Shown piece after piece: positions 1 through 12,794 of a DNA stretch of 64,000 nt (within the stretch, counting starts at the first letter, position 1; the number at the start of each line of letters is the position of its first letter). The stretch covers positions 30,515,501 through 30,579,500 of the forward strand of contig NC_091674.1 of the NCBI RefSeq assembly GCF_042453785.1. The letters run 5' to 3'. This stretch comes from Malus domestica (lineage: Eukaryota; Streptophyta; Magnoliopsida; Rosales; Rosaceae). The translations under genes were made by a program, and so were the position numbers. The notes beneath the pieces are model-generated. The model saw only the letters and a list, made by a program, of their open reading frames with translations, did no database searches and was not told where the DNA came from.

Positions 1-2284
1 GGTGCTGGCGCAAAGTCTTTAGTGGTGGACTTGCTCTAAGGGATAAATTTTTCCATGTTCCAGGATGGGTGGTACCATGTGTAATTATATAAGTTAGGAA
101 AGTTTTATTTTTACGTTGTTAAATTTTTAACACAAATATCTCACTACTTATACAGTGACCAGTGGTGTCTCACCCCTTGTTCCGAGCACACTAAAAAAAT
201 CTCTCCTAATAGGGGGCATGTCAAGAAGAGGACTCCGATATCAACTTGTCTCATTCGCAAATGAACCCATAGTGTAAAAGTTGATGCAACTTTCAAATTT
301 TGTCGAAATTATAGATAAAAGATGGACAGTTCATTAGATAAACTTATTGGTCTTATTCTACAAAAATGTTAGCATTAGAAGGAAGATATTTTCTTCGTGA
401 CTAATCCATCTTCTACGTATAAAATATAACTTTGAAAAAACTTGAAAGTAGTATCAATTTCTTACTTCAACGTACATCAATTTAATAAATTAACTCATCC
501 AATCCATTGTACCCCAACCATCAAACGAGTTCTTAAATAATTATAAAATAAAAAAAATAGAAGTGTCTTAAATAATAGTTTGGTTACAAATTACAATATA
601 TACTTGGTAGGTAGGCGTATACAAAGTTATATGATGAGAGATATTTTTCTTGAAACAATCCTATCTTTTCACACATGACATTGTGCGACTATGAAAAAAG
701 TGCTATATTAATTCTAGAATTTTGTCTCGCAACATTTTCAGCTACGATATTTGCGCGACGATTTTTGTCCGGCGAAAGTTTGTCGGTCAAAACCCATATT
801 TGCTCAACGAAAGTTTGTCCAAAACCTTTCGCCGGACGAGATCCTTTTGTCTGAAAAATGTGTTTTATAACAGTGATCATTTGTATGTAGTTGAAATATC
901 GTAAGCGTATAGATATATGACGAAGTAGCTAGTGGTTTGTTAGTATGATTACTGGAAATGTAGGGCAGTGACGTGGATCGGTGGGATGAATAGGCAATGC
1001 AACAATACATTTATCAAGCATTATCCAACAATCAAAATTAGGGTACATAAATGAGAAAAATACATATCTATTGATGATGCATCTCGAGTCACAACGTTTC
1101 ACACGTAATTTAAGGTGCGCAACTGATCTGGATATCTGCCTTACAGAATATTAACATCATTCTCCGATGGCCACTTGACAGGGATCACCTACGCATTCCA
1201 CGATCGAGATATATAAACCAAACACGACTAGGGTTGGGTTAGGTATGAGCATTTATGAAACTGCATGTGAAGCAGTATGAAACCATGACACGATACACTG
1301 TTAATCTAACGTTGTGGGTCAATGATATAATGTTTTGTATAAGTAATATTTTCGTGAGACATTCTATTATGGACACAAGACGTTTAAGTAGCAGTGTACA
1401 AGTGACATAAGATTTATTGGACATCAAACTAAAATATACTACCTATATAGTTTACATTTAGAGATGAGAAATTATTATGTAGTATTTGAACATAATCACG
1501 TAGTATATTCAATTAAATTTATATTTTTACAAGCGATCTGTTTTTTTAAACTATATTCTAAACATAGACATGTTATCTAGTTGTATCATAATAAGTTGAT
1601 TGGTTATATCAAGGGGCAATATTTTAGCCCCACAATTTTTTTTTTTTCACATGTTACTTTGAAGAGATGGAACCTAGTTTGTGTGGAAACTTCTGTACAA
1701 AATCACAGTATAACATATCGTTACTAATTTACTAAACTTTGTTAATTATGATGTTTGTTTATATTATCAAGTAACTATTTCTCGATTTGTAAGTGAATGA
1801 TATTAATAAGAGATAAATACGGAATATATATGGAGAAGAAAAGTATGAAAATAGATAAAAGAGTCGTAATATCAAATCACGGAAGCTTAGTTAAGAAATT
1901 TCGTGAACTCAAATTTATTTTTCTCCTTCTGCCTTTTAAGATACATGGCGTAATGCAGATAGAAGAGCTTGAAACTCTCTGAACATTTATCATCTTTAAA
2001 AATGTGAAAATGACTAGATTACAAAGCTTTTTTTAGTGCACCGTCATCATATGACGTTACTATTCAATTAAAATTAAACGAGCACTATTCTTTTCGGATA
2101 TACATAAAAATTTCTCGACTAGCTAGACACTTAGCCCACAACAGTTTCTCGTGGACTGTTGGGTGCCAATAAAGAAATGCCCTCCCTTTAAATTCATTGG
2201 TAACCCCAGCGGACTCCAGATCTTAGAATATTTTCACTCACCCTTCAGTTTACTTATACGAAATATTAATAGAAATAGCAAAAC
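1..2284. other. Intergenic, no gene recognised
   Basis: AT-rich sequence with only short chance reading frames. Around 720-860 there is a GC-richer patch with repeated 'gcgaaagtttgtc' and 'gcgcgacg' motifs, similar in flavour to subterminal repeats of CACTA elements, but no terminus is visible. The last few hundred bases should hold the promoter and 5' UTR of the alpha-dioxygenase gene. Confidence 0.5.
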
Positions 2285-5200
2285 ATGGCATTTTTCTTTC
2301 TATCTTCTTCTTCAACCTTCATTCATCCTCAACTGCAGCATATTGTCGCCAAAATGTCTCGTTTCGACGCCTTGTTGTTCTATGTATCCCTCCCTCACTA
2401 ATCTTATGTTGATACTTTTTTTTTTTTGGTTGACGATTTTCGTTAATGAGATTTGAACTCACTCACACGAAACCTTTTCTGACGAAGTGGAGACTGAGTG
2501 TCGAGAGACCGAGCTTTTAATATATGATTGTGAATTTTTCAGGTTATTCATTTTGTGGACAAGCTGGGATTATGGCACAGACTGCCAGTTTTGCTAGGGC
2601 TGGCATACTTGGGGATTAGAAGGCACTTGCACCAGCGTTACAACCTTTTGCACATCGGAAGAATCAACGGCCAGAAATACGACACCAAAAAAGTCTCGTA
2701 TCGGACGGCTGACGGGACATGCAATCACCCTCACGACCATCTCATCGGGAGCCAAGGCACCTTTTTCGGTCGCAACATGCCTCCTTCAACTTCACCATAT
2801 GGGGTTAGTAATTATGTACTAAATGACCTTGTTTTTGTTTTTGGTTTCTTGCCTTCGAGAGAAGGGAAAACTGATTGCGAAATGGTTATCAGATGGGCTA
2901 AAAGATAACTGTTTTGTGTATTGACAGTTGATGGAGCCTCACCCTACAGTTGTAGCCTCAAAGCTTTTGGCAAGGAAGAAATTCATAGACAATGGGAAGC
3001 AGTTCAACATGATAGCATGTTCATGGATACAATTCATGATTCATGACTGGGTCGATCATTTGGAGGACACTGAGCAGGTGATTAATTATTTATAATTAAT
3101 TTTGTTATATCGAGTGAGCTGTTATTGACGCTCGAAAAAGATCATCATGCACCGTTCACCATTCGAAGTAAAAGTGTTTCCTTATGTTTTGACGAAGTAT
3201 GAGCGCATGATGACTTTTTTGTTGTGAGTTTATATCAATTCCCAATGTCTAGACCAAAAACTTAATTAAGCTAGTAATATGCTAATTTATTGGTTAATGA
3301 TGGAAGTATAGGTGGAGATTAAAGCTCCAGAAGAAATTTCATCTGGGTGCCCTCTGAAATCATTCAAGTTCTATAAGACCAAAAAACTTCCCACGGGTTC
3401 GAATTCAGAATCTGGTTCCTTGAATGCAAGGACTCCCTGGTGGTAAGTTTTTGCAAGCATTTTTTTTTTTATCATAACTCTTATAAATTAGTCCAAAATT
3501 TCGTTCGCATCTAAGTGTACATGTGTGTGTACGCGAGCTCACGGGCATTTTTGTACAAAAGCAAACAATTTGACATTCGCGTGGTGATCATCAAAATACA
3601 GGGATGGGAGCGTAATTTATGGGAATGATATGGAGGGCATGAAGAGAGTAAGGACATTCAAAGATGGAAAGTTGAAGATTTCCGGAGATGGGCTCCTTCA
3701 GCATGACGAAAAAGGTATCCCTATCTCTGGCGATGTTCGAAATTGCTGGGCTGGATTCTCCCTTCTCCAAGCATTATTTGCCAAAGAACATAATTCTGTA
3801 TGTGACATGCTCAAAGTAAGTTCATAATTTCATTTTAATTCTTTGTTTAGTAGTTATATATTCATATACATCACAAGTTTTCGTTTGTATTCGCGAGCAG
3901 GATTAGACTAATGCACGAAAATAAGTTACGCAATTGTTAGCTAATAGGAGGATACGTTGTCTTTTAGGTATACTACCCAGATTTGGATGATGAGAATCTC
4001 TACAGGCATGCAAGATTGGTGACTTCAGCTGTCATTGCTAAAATCCACACAATTGATTGGACTGTCGAACTCTTAAAGACCGATACTCTTGTGGCCGGAA
4101 TGAGAATCAACTGGTAATTTAGAACATATATGGAGGCAGGAATATTAATCTGATGCAGTCATTTAGGTTTTTTTTTTGCACCGTTCGCTGAATACCAAAT
4201 TTCGACCAACTGTTTCTGTTGCAGGTATGGCTTTCTGGGGAAGAGGTTCAAAGATTTTTGTGGAAATATATTAGGACCAATACTTACTGGATTGGTTGGT
4301 CATAAGAAGCCTAGATATCATGGAGTTCCGTATTCACTGACCGAAGAGTTTGTAAGCGTGTACAGAATGCATTCGCTACTACCAGATAAACTCATCGTTA
4401 GGGACATTCAGTCTACAGATTCGGAGGACAAATGCCCTCCCATGCTAGAAGAGTATATCCCTCTTAACTTTCCTCTTAATTCACTCTACATTTCCATAAG
4501 TACTCGAACAAAGTCTTTCTTTTTGTTTCGTGTGTATGCAAGTCCATATGTCCTGCTATATGTCACAGGATGCTTATGAGAGATATGGCGGGTAAGGAAG
4601 GAGAACGAAGACTGTCAAAAATCGGGATGGAGCAAATGCTGGTATCGATGGGTCACCAGGCATGTGGAGCTGTCACGTTGTGGAACTATCCCTCATGGTT
4701 GAGGGACCTCGTTGCACATGACAGTAACGGAGAAGATCGAGAAGATCCAGTTGATATGGCTGCATTAGAAAGTAAACCATATTAATCTCCTCAAATTCTC
4801 GAACCATGATTGACTAAGAGGTTTTGTATATTTTTTTCTCACGACTCTTAAATTGTCGATCAACGTTATTAGTTTACAGAGACAGAGAGAGAGGAGTTGC
4901 GCGGTACAACGAGTTCAGGAGGAACCTGCTGATGATTCCTATTAGCAGGTGGGAAGATTTGACAGATGATCAAGAAGTTACAGAAGCTCTTAAGGAGGTG
5001 TATGGAGATGACGTCGAGAAGCTTGATTTGCTAGTCGGACTACACGCGGAGGAGAAGATAAAGGGCTTCGCCATTAGCGAGACGGCTTTCTTCATCTTTC
5101 TGCTTATTGCATCAAGGTACGTATGCGGTGTAAACCCAACATGCTCAACACCCCCTTTATAAAACATCGCATTGTTGAGTGTAAAATGCTTACATTTCTA

Positions 5201-5455
5201 CTTATATGTGCAATCGGCAATGTACTTAGGAGGCTAGAAGCTGATCGTTTCTTCACGACGAATTTCAACTCGAAGACATACACGGAGAAAGGCCTCGAAT
5301 GGGTTAACAAGACCGAGACTTTGAAGGACGTGATCGATAGGCATTTTCCAGACATGACAAGGAGATGGATGAAGTGTTCGAGTGCCTTTTCGGTGTGGGA
5401 TTGGGAGCCAAATCCAGAAAGCTACTTACCCTTATATCTGAGACCAGCTCCATGA
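2285..5455 (+). CDS. DOX2: Alpha-dioxygenase, DOX2 type (10 exons, 633 aa)
   Basis: Heme-dependent fatty acid alpha-dioxygenase, which adds O2 to the alpha carbon of fatty acids to give 2-hydroperoxides (oxylipin/defence pathway). Exons 2285-2383, 2543-2803, 2928-3077, 3312-3442, 3602-3815, 3968-4113, 4225-4452, 4569-4771, 4873-5116 and 5230-5455 join in phase to 634 codons; all introns are GT-AG. Length fits the family (about 630-640 aa). The N-terminus (FIHPQLQHIVAKMS) and LGLWHRLPVLLG resemble Arabidopsis DOX2 more than DOX1. Visible active-site residues are the distal heme His159 in FMIHDW, the catalytic Tyr380 and the proximal heme ligand His383 in VYRMHSLLP. SETAFFIFLLIASRRLEADRFFTTNF near the C-terminus is typical of the peroxidase-like domain. 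The start gives the conserved N-terminus; no frameshift or missing key residue was seen. Family identity is recalled, and exon borders are inferred from splice signals and conservation. Confidence 0.95.
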
Positions 5456-6330
5456 TTATGTTTGTGATCATGAAGCTTTTCTCTGCTTGGAAATCTTGTG
5501 CATACCTAAAACATGCATTGCCAATAATTCTTAAATTAGTGTAAAATTCACGTTATCGTCACCTGAAATGATTACAAAACGTAAATTTGTGTTGCATCGA
5601 AGATTTTATTGAATTTGTTAAAATCGAATTACAAAAACCAAACAAGAATTAGATTTCCGAATCTAAAACGATGCCAAGTGTAATTGGATATCACGATTGA
5701 ACACATTGATGTAGCAAATTTACAGATTCTTTTGGTGAGGATCTTGAGGATCCGTGAATTGTGTGGTCAGTTTTTGTCAAGTATTGTTTATATTTATTTT
5801 TAAATAAAAATATTTAAAATAATTTCTGACCGCACGATATATAATGAACGAACACAATTCACGGATCATCGAGATCTTACAAAGAGCATCCGAACTCTTC
5901 TTTTATATAATCTTAAGCCCATAAAGAATTACTTTAAAAAAAGCGCGGGAATTTTTAACCAATTAAGCGGTAAAATAAACAATAACCGAAAGCGTATTAC
6001 CCGCGCGTTTAGACAACCAAAATCAATTACCAATCCTATTCCGCCACATCAGCATCCACAACTTTCCCGCCATCAACAGGGCAACGTGGCCCTCTATCAT
6101 TGGTCAGTAATAATCCTCTACCAACAGACCTGTTGGTGGAGCTCTCATCTGCAATTTTGTATCGCTGCCTCCTTACTTCGCCATTTGCTCCTCTTCCCGC
6201 CGTTTTCTCCAACATCAAGCTCTTCGTTTTTTTCATTTTTCATAAATAAAAAAAAAAAACTAAAATTGGAAAAAAGAAAAACCCAAAACCCAGAAGCGAC
6301 GGCAGCGGCGGAGGAAGGAGGAGCAAGCAG
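5456..6330. other. Intergenic: DOX2 3' side and EXO1 5' side
   Basis: Holds the DOX2 3' UTR, one MITE (listed separately) and the GC-richer probable promoter and leader of the EXO1 gene from about 6000. Short reading frames here overlap the EXO1 leader and have no recognisable product. Confidence 0.5.
5732..5884. mobile_element. MITE, family A copy 1
   Basis: About 150 bp with imperfect terminal inverted repeats: 'gatccgtgaattgtgtggtcag' near the left is mirrored by 'ctgaccgcac' and 'cacaattcacggatc' near the right, around an AT-rich centre. Diverged relatives lie near 25.4-25.6, 32.97-33.13 and 33.19-33.37 kb. No coding capacity. Confidence 0.65.
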
Positions 6331-9300
6331 ATGGGCATCAAAGATCTTCTCAGATTCTTGAAGCCTTTCATTGCGCCCATACATGTAAAAAAGTATGCCG
6401 GAAAGCGGGTAAATTTCAATCGCCATTTCTTAATTTTTTTTATTATTCTCAGCTAAATTTCAAATGTTTTGATTTGGGTTTTCTCTGAAAATTATTCCAT
6501 TTGATTTTTCAAGCTTAAATTTGAGTGCTTTGGGATTGCAGGTGGGTATTGATGCATATTCATGGCTTCACAAAGGGGGTAAAAAAAATGCCACCTTTTA
6601 TTCTGTCAAAATCTTTTCTTTGCTGGTTTTATTTGGTTTTTGAGTCAGTTGGGAGATGGGATTTTTATTTTTAATCTATCTGTGATTTTTAAGTTTTGAT
6701 TTTGTGTTGGGCAGCATATTCATGTAGTTTGGAGCTGGGTCTGAATTCGAATAGCGAAAGGAAACTAAAGTACATTGACTACTTCATGCACCGGATAAAT
6801 ATGCTCCGCCACCACAAGATAACCCCGGTGGTGGTTTTTGATGGCGGCAATGTACCTTGTAAGGCCACCACTGAGCACGAGCGCCACAGGCATGTTTACT
6901 CCATTTCGAAGATAGCCATTTTGTTTTCAATCCCTCTTTTTATAAATTTTGTGTTGACATTGTGTTTGTGTTCTTAATGCACAACCTTGTTGCTGATTCA
7001 GGAGACGGAAGACTAATCGTGATTTGGCAATGGCAAAATATAGAGAAGGGGATATTAGAGCTGCCACTGAGCTCTTCCAGGTACTTGATTTTGTTCAAGA
7101 AGTGTGTTGCATAGCTACACACTACATCGGAAAATCACTAAATGCGTAAACTATGAGCTGAACACATTACTCATGTATTACTTTTTGACCCATATCTGTA
7201 CTCATTGCTTAGTTTTGGAGATTACAATTATGTTGACTAGCTCTCCTTATTTATAAGCATCTCCATACTTACAATGGATGCAACTTGATTTAAACATTGT
7301 TTGTGTTTATGGACTCATGACTCTCACGGGAAGTTGAGAAACATGGTAGGCATAGAATGTTGTTCAAAATCGGACTCAGTTTCTATTAAAAGATCTAATT
7401 TCTCCCCATTACATCGAGTACTTATCGTGAATATTCACTATTGCTAGTTCTAAAATTCGTATCTTCTATCTGATTTACCGACTGCGTTGGTTTCTTCCTT
7501 TGTAGAGAGCAGTGAGTGTAACACCAGCCATGGCACATCAACTGATACAGGTAATTTACTTGATGCATGTTCATGTTCAGGCCATTCTGTTCATATTATC
7601 ATTGCGTAGTTCTAGTTAAATCGGCATACCAGTTCCTTTGCCTTTACCTTTTGTTATTGGATTCAAACCTAACCCCGAGTTCCTGAATACTTTTGTACAC
7701 TATTGGCCTTTCAGGTTCTGAGATCAGAGAAAGTTGAATTTGTAGTAGCTCCATATGAGGCTGATGCACAGCTAGCATACCTGTGCAGTCTCGAAGCAGA
7801 AAAGGGTGGAATTGCTGCAGTGATTACAGAGGACAGTGATCTTGTGGCATATGGTTGCCAAGCTGTAAGACCTTCCACAAACCCTTGATATGGTGCAGAT
7901 GGAGGTTGACTCTCCGACTGACTTCTTTTTAATCACATGTTATTGAACTTGCTGGCGTTTTGTTTGTTTTGATTTGCACTGGTTGCAAACAGATTGTCTT
8001 CAAGATGGACCACTATGGTAATGGCGAAGAGATAGTGCTGGAGAATGTTTTTAATCCAGGGAGTCATAAACCTTCGTTCCAAAATTTTGATCAGGAATTG
8101 TTCACAGGTTAGTACAAGTTGACAATGAAGTATTTTTTTTTTTCTTTCTCTCTGCATACGTTTTAACGAAAATATCTTTGGAGCTACGTCATCCCTAAGC
8201 TATAATCTGAAACAGTAACAAAATGTGCGTCTTGGCTGTAAAAAGTACTTTGAAAGTATGAAGTGGACCAGTTTTTGATCTGGCATTTTTTGCAGGCATG
8301 TGTGTTTTGGCTGGCTGTGATTTCCTTCCGTCTGTTCATGGAATTGGGATTGCAAAAGCTTATGCCTTGGTTGCCAAGTATCGCAACTTAGATCGTGTAA
8401 GTGTGGTGTACACATCTTCGATAATCCTACGCTTATAATTGATTTTTCTCTATTCTGTTAGAGCTTTCCATGATGCCTTATGCTTCATTTCGTGGTGGCA
8501 TTCTTGCAGGCTTTATCGGCTCTTAAATCGCAGAAGGGCAGTCAAATGGCTGAAGATTACCCCAAATGTTTCAGAGAAGCTGTTGCAGTTTTTCAGCATG
8601 CTCAAATGTGACCAATCTGAGACTTGCATACTAAGTAATAAATATTCCGACCTTTTCTATTTGGTTCAATTAGTGACTTGGCTTTCTATACTTTGATGTA
8701 GATACGACGCTGACAAGAAAAATGTCAAACATATGAAACCAATTCCACAAAAGCTTGTGCAGTCTCTAGGTGGAGAACTCGATTTCCTTGGACCGTATCC
8801 TTGTGTTATTTTCTCTTTTCATTTTCGGGTTTAACATTTCTTACAATATCTGCATTTCTTTTCCTTGACCAATTACAAATTGAACTAGAGAAATGCCTTC
8901 ATCAGTAGCTACTGCAATTGCTGAAGGAAAGTTGGACCCCATAAATATGGAGGCCTTTGATCACTTCCCCGCTTCGAGACATCATCCAGATCCTATCAAA
9001 AATCGAAATTCTGATCAAACCCAGAGAACTGCGACTGCGATTGTATCTGCAGAAGTTAGCTGTTTTGTGTCCTTTCCCTCCCTTAAAGGCCAGAAAGATA
9101 ATGCAAGGCATACAGGCAAGTTTTGTTGAAGTTTCTCCGCATTCAATGCGCCTACATGCATCTTATATCTGCTTGTGGAAATTTTAGTGCATAATGCATA
9201 TGTTTTGCGGTGCTACAATTTTGTTCTACAGAAATGCGGAATCCAGTTTTGGATGAAAACGCGTGTTTGAATGAAGTTGCAGCACTAGCAAAGCTGATTG

Positions 9301-9776
9301 TGCAGTCGAAAAATAATGGAACAATGGAAGGGGAAAATAATGGAACAATGGAAGGGGCAATGGCACCTAAGACCATCCCATTGAAGGTTCCTCTCAGCAA
9401 TCCTTTCAAGAAGCGGAAAGATGAGATTCGCTCGGATCAAACAGGTTGCGAAAACACTAAACAAACTTCGAATGCAGCTCCTGAGGTGGAAGCTTTGGAC
9501 ATCAAGGTGAAAGTTCTCGACAATGGCCCCTCCAGAAAAAGGAAGGTTGATGTTGTTCACTTAGATCATATAGTGAGCGTTAGTGAACGGGTTTCGGGCG
9601 TGACGGAGATGGAGTCTTCGGACATTGTGTGTGTAACTCCAGAATCTCAGGAAAGTGTAAATTCTAAGCTTCCCAAGGGAAAAAGGGTGGTAAGAAATGA
9701 GAAGCTGAAGAGAAGCAGCTGCAAGAGTTCAGGGAGTAAAAATAGCAGCATCTTGAATTTCTTTTCCCGTGTATGA
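6331..9776 (+). CDS. EXO1: EXO1-like 5'-3' exonuclease, Rad2/XPG family (12 exons, 580 aa)
   Basis: Predicted nuclear 5'-3' exonuclease/flap endonuclease of mismatch repair and recombination. Exons 6331-6408, 6542-6578, 6715-6889, 7002-7080, 7506-7550, 7715-7864, 7993-8107, 8296-8396, 8510-8607, 8702-8794, 8889-9115 and 9232-9776 join to 581 codons. The XPG-N domain begins [12 protein letters not shown], with Asp30 (GIDAYSWLH) and Asp81 (VVFDGG). The XPG-I domain has Glu153/Asp155 ([10 protein letters not shown]) and Asp178/Asp180 ([10 protein letters not shown]). Asp235 ([13 protein letters not shown]) leads into the helix-hairpin-helix. All metal-binding acids are present. The C-terminal third is divergent, with basic KKRK-like stretches, and ends SILNFFSRV, which resembles a degenerate PCNA-binding motif. 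Introns 3 and 11 need GC donors (6890, 9116) to keep the frame. The family is certain; EXO1 rather than another Rad2 branch is very likely. Confidence 0.93.
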
Positions 9777-10463
9777 TTGATTTCTCTATGAATTATTTTA
9801 ATTCTCAAATTTTGACATTTTTTTTGCTAGTTTTCTTGAGCTATTGTTGGGTTTAAGTAGCGAGGTAGATTTTCAAGAGCTTGCGGAACTTCTTTCGTGT
9901 TTAGTTCAAACTTTTTCTGATGACTCTTTTGGACCCGTTAGAGTTAGACTAGTTCTTTAGTGTTTCTTATCTCTTTTTCTTCCATGTTATCGAAAAAAGG
10001 CCAATCATGATTGGAGGATAAAATTTGGAAATTTTAACACGAACTTCATGTACTAATTTTCGAGATGGAAAAGTCTTTCATCATATGAATTGGCCGCAAC
10101 AGAAACATCATTACCTTGCTTAGTGGTATTTCTCTTTCAATGTTACGAGAATTTATAAGTTTCGTCCATTCTCACCATCACTAGCTTTTAGGAACAAACT
10201 ATGTTCTTAGATTTATGTTGTTCAATGTATCTTTGTCCATTAAGTTTGAACTCAAGACTTTCTCTAACAAAATAAATGACTAACTCTCAAGAAATCAAAT
10301 CATCATTGACGACTTGAATATTTGCTTGAGGTTTTGAATTAAAAACCACTTTTGTCATATTTTTCCTTGGTAAAAGTTGGATTAAAAGATGAAAAAAAAT
10401 AAAATTGTGCCATGCCTTTGGTAGCATTGAAACTTAAAAGTTATAATCATAGGATGCGCTTTT
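9777..10463. other. Intergenic, no gene recognised
   Basis: AT-rich 3' flank of EXO1. No conserved reading frame, RNA gene or clear transposon end was seen before the U1-type promoter at 10464. Confidence 0.5.
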
Positions 10464-10474
10464 GTCCCACATCG
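10464..10474 (+). promoter_or_regulatory. Plant snRNA upstream sequence element (USE)
   Basis: The 11 bases GTCCCACATCG match the plant snRNA USE consensus RTCCCACATCG exactly. It lies 72-62 bases before the inferred U1 start. A TATA-like 'ataaaa' begins at 10508, leaving 33 bases between the elements, the spacing known for Pol II-type plant snRNA genes (U1, U2, U4, U5). Confidence 0.85.
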
Positions 10475-10566
10475 ATGAAGCGGCGGGGGATGCTGCGGGT
10501 AGAGGCAATAAAATGGAAGGAAATGTTGAAAAAAGATCACTTATCTGGACGGGGTTAATGGGCTAA

Positions 10567-12003
10567 GAGCAACTCCAGTGTAGGAGCCCTCCCCCAGGCA
10601 ATTCACTATTTAATCCACCTAGTGAACAGTAACTGCCCTTAATAAATAGTGCATTCCCCTGGCAATTGCCTTTTGCGTCTCCACCCCTGCACTGAATAGC
10701 CCTGGCAATTGGTAATAAAATATTAGTATTTTTTTATTTATAAAATAATACATAATAATTTTATTTGTAATTTCGGATAAGATTTTTAATCGTTCTCGTT
10801 GCGCCACGTGTCATTATCCGAAAAGCCAATAGCAATAAAATTTTTGTATTTATAAAATAATTCAAAATAATTATATTTGTTATTTCAGATAAGATTTTTA
10901 ATCGTTCTCGTTGCGCCACGTGTCATTATCCGCAAAGAAAATTATTGGTGATGGATTTCCGATAAGATTTTTAATCGTTGTGTCAAGGCACGTGTCATTA
11001 TCTGAAAAGACAATTATTGGTGATGGATTTCTGATAAGATTTTTAACCAATCATGTCGTGCCACGTGTCACAATCCGATTACAATCTTTGAGGATAGATT
11101 TCCACCAGATTTTTAACGAATGACGGCATGCCACGTGGCATTATCTACAACCTAATCCCTTCTGAATCCTCCATATAATCCCCCATCCATCCTCATAAAT
11201 CTCACACCAATTTTCTCAAGATCTCTATCATTATTCATAGTTTCTGCTTCCTTCTTCGCCAAAATCCCTATCATTATTCATAGTTTTTGCTTCCTTCTTC
11301 ACCAAAATCCCTATCATTATTCATAGTTTCTGCTTCCTTCTTACAATGTCTTCTTCTTCTTCTTCAAAGATGATGAGAAGGTATTTATAGGTGAAGTGAA
11401 ATCAAAATTTTTTATAATTTTTCATAATTTTTTTTCGGATTTTTAAGAATTTTTTTACATTTTTTTTAAATTTTTATTCACCTAATTAATCTTTGCCGTT
11501 GGATTTAAAAAAATTTAAATTCCAACACTCCAGATTGTGCCACGTGTCACAACGGTAACATTTTAGATTTTTAAACAGTTTTTTCTTTTTTTTTATATAA
11601 TTTACAAAGCCTAATAACGTGAACCGTTGATCTTAGATCAAACGGATGAAATTAAATGAGATTTTTAAATGTTTTTTACCGTTGGAAATCCAACGGTCCA
11701 TAAAATATGACCGTTTCAATCGAACAGACATGGGGAAGCCACGTGGCTTCCCCAACGGTTACTTTTCAAAACTGAAATCGCGGGCCCCAGCCCTGTTTTT
11801 TTGTCGGACGACTCGCGCCCACGCGCGCGTGCAACGCACGCGCCTGACGCAGCCCTCGGGCTCTCGGGCTGGCAATCCTCGACGGGCCTGCTCCTCGGGC
11901 CTCGCCTGTTGCTCGGGCTTCCATACGCTGGAGCTCATCCCCCCATCAATTTGCTACTGTTTGATCCACAGCCCCCGAGCAACCTCCCCCGCTGGAGGTG
12001 CTC
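10567..12003 (-). mobile_element. Internally deleted PIF/Harbinger-type element (E1)
   Basis: 1437 bp flanked by a TAA duplication (10564-10566 and 12004-12006). The termini are GAGCAACTCCAG on the left and, on the reverse strand of the right end, GAGCACCTCCAG. The left ~800 bp is the reverse complement of the right end of the large element at 12065-16889; the right ~630 bp is the reverse complement of that element's left end. All coding sequence is gone except a stub of the transposase start. The join is at about 11373-11375, where the flanks share ATG, pointing to microhomology-mediated deletion. It can move only with transposase from elsewhere. Confidence 0.9.
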
Positions 12004-12678
12004 TAACAAGAAGGCTCCTGGCCTAGGTGGGTCACCTCCATTGCACCTAAGACGGGTGCTCTTAGAGCACCTCCAGCGGGGGAGGTTGCTCGGGGGCTGT
12101 GGATCAAACAGTAGCAAATTGATGGGGGGATGAGCTCCAGCGTATGGAAGCCCGAGCAACAGGCGAGGCCCGAGGAGCAGGCCCGTCGAGGATTGCCAGC
12201 CCGAGAGCCCGAGGGCTGCGTCAGGCGCGTGCGTTGCACGCGCGCGTGGGCGCGAGTCGTCCGACAAAAAAACAGGGCTGGGGCCCGCGATTTCAGTTTT
12301 GAAAAGTAACCGTTGGGGAAGCCACGTGGCTTCCCCATGTCTGTTCGATTGAAACGGTCATATTTTATGGACCGTTGGATTTCCAACGGTAAAAAACATT
12401 TAAAAATCTCATTTAATTTCATCCGTTTGATCTAAGATCAACGGTTCACGTTATTAGGCTTTGTAAATTATATAAAAAAAAAGAAAAAACTGTTTAAAAA
12501 TCTAAAATGTTACCGTTGTGACACGTGGCACAATCTGGAGTGTTGGAATTTAAATTTTTTTAAATCCAACGGCAAAGATTAATTAGGTGAATAAAAATTT
12601 AAAAAAAATGTAAAAAAATTCTTAAAAATCCGAAAAAAAATTATGAAAAATTATAAAAAATTTTGATTTCACTTCACC

Positions 12679-12685
12679 TATAAAT
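12679..12685 (+). promoter_or_regulatory. TATA box of E2 accessory gene
   Basis: TATAAAT lies about 110 bases before the ATG at 12795, with no other ATG in the short leader that is in frame. Likely core promoter of the Myb/SANT-like ORF. Confidence 0.55.
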
Positions 12686-12794
12686 ACCTTCTCATTATCT
12701 TCTACCCTACACCACAATTTTATATTTTCTCAACTACTTTCAACCACATTCCTATCTTTCTTTCAAAGTTTCAATCCAATTTTTTTCCAACAAA

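Noticed and set aside
2151..2456. 101-codon forward frame at the start of the DOX2 locus
   Set aside because: It is in a different frame from DOX2 exon 1 and runs through intron 1; the spliced model gives the conserved N-terminus.
2405..2520. SINE-like T-run and 'gagatttgaactcactc' in DOX2 intron 1
   Set aside because: A possible reverse SINE tail and B box, but no A box, no second copy in the window and no target duplication could be found.
11646..12422. Open frames of 110-139 codons on both strands of the E1/E2 inner arms
   Set aside because: The pairs are mirror images because the DNA is palindromic; GC-rich subterminal sequence of the transposons leaves frames open. No domain is present.
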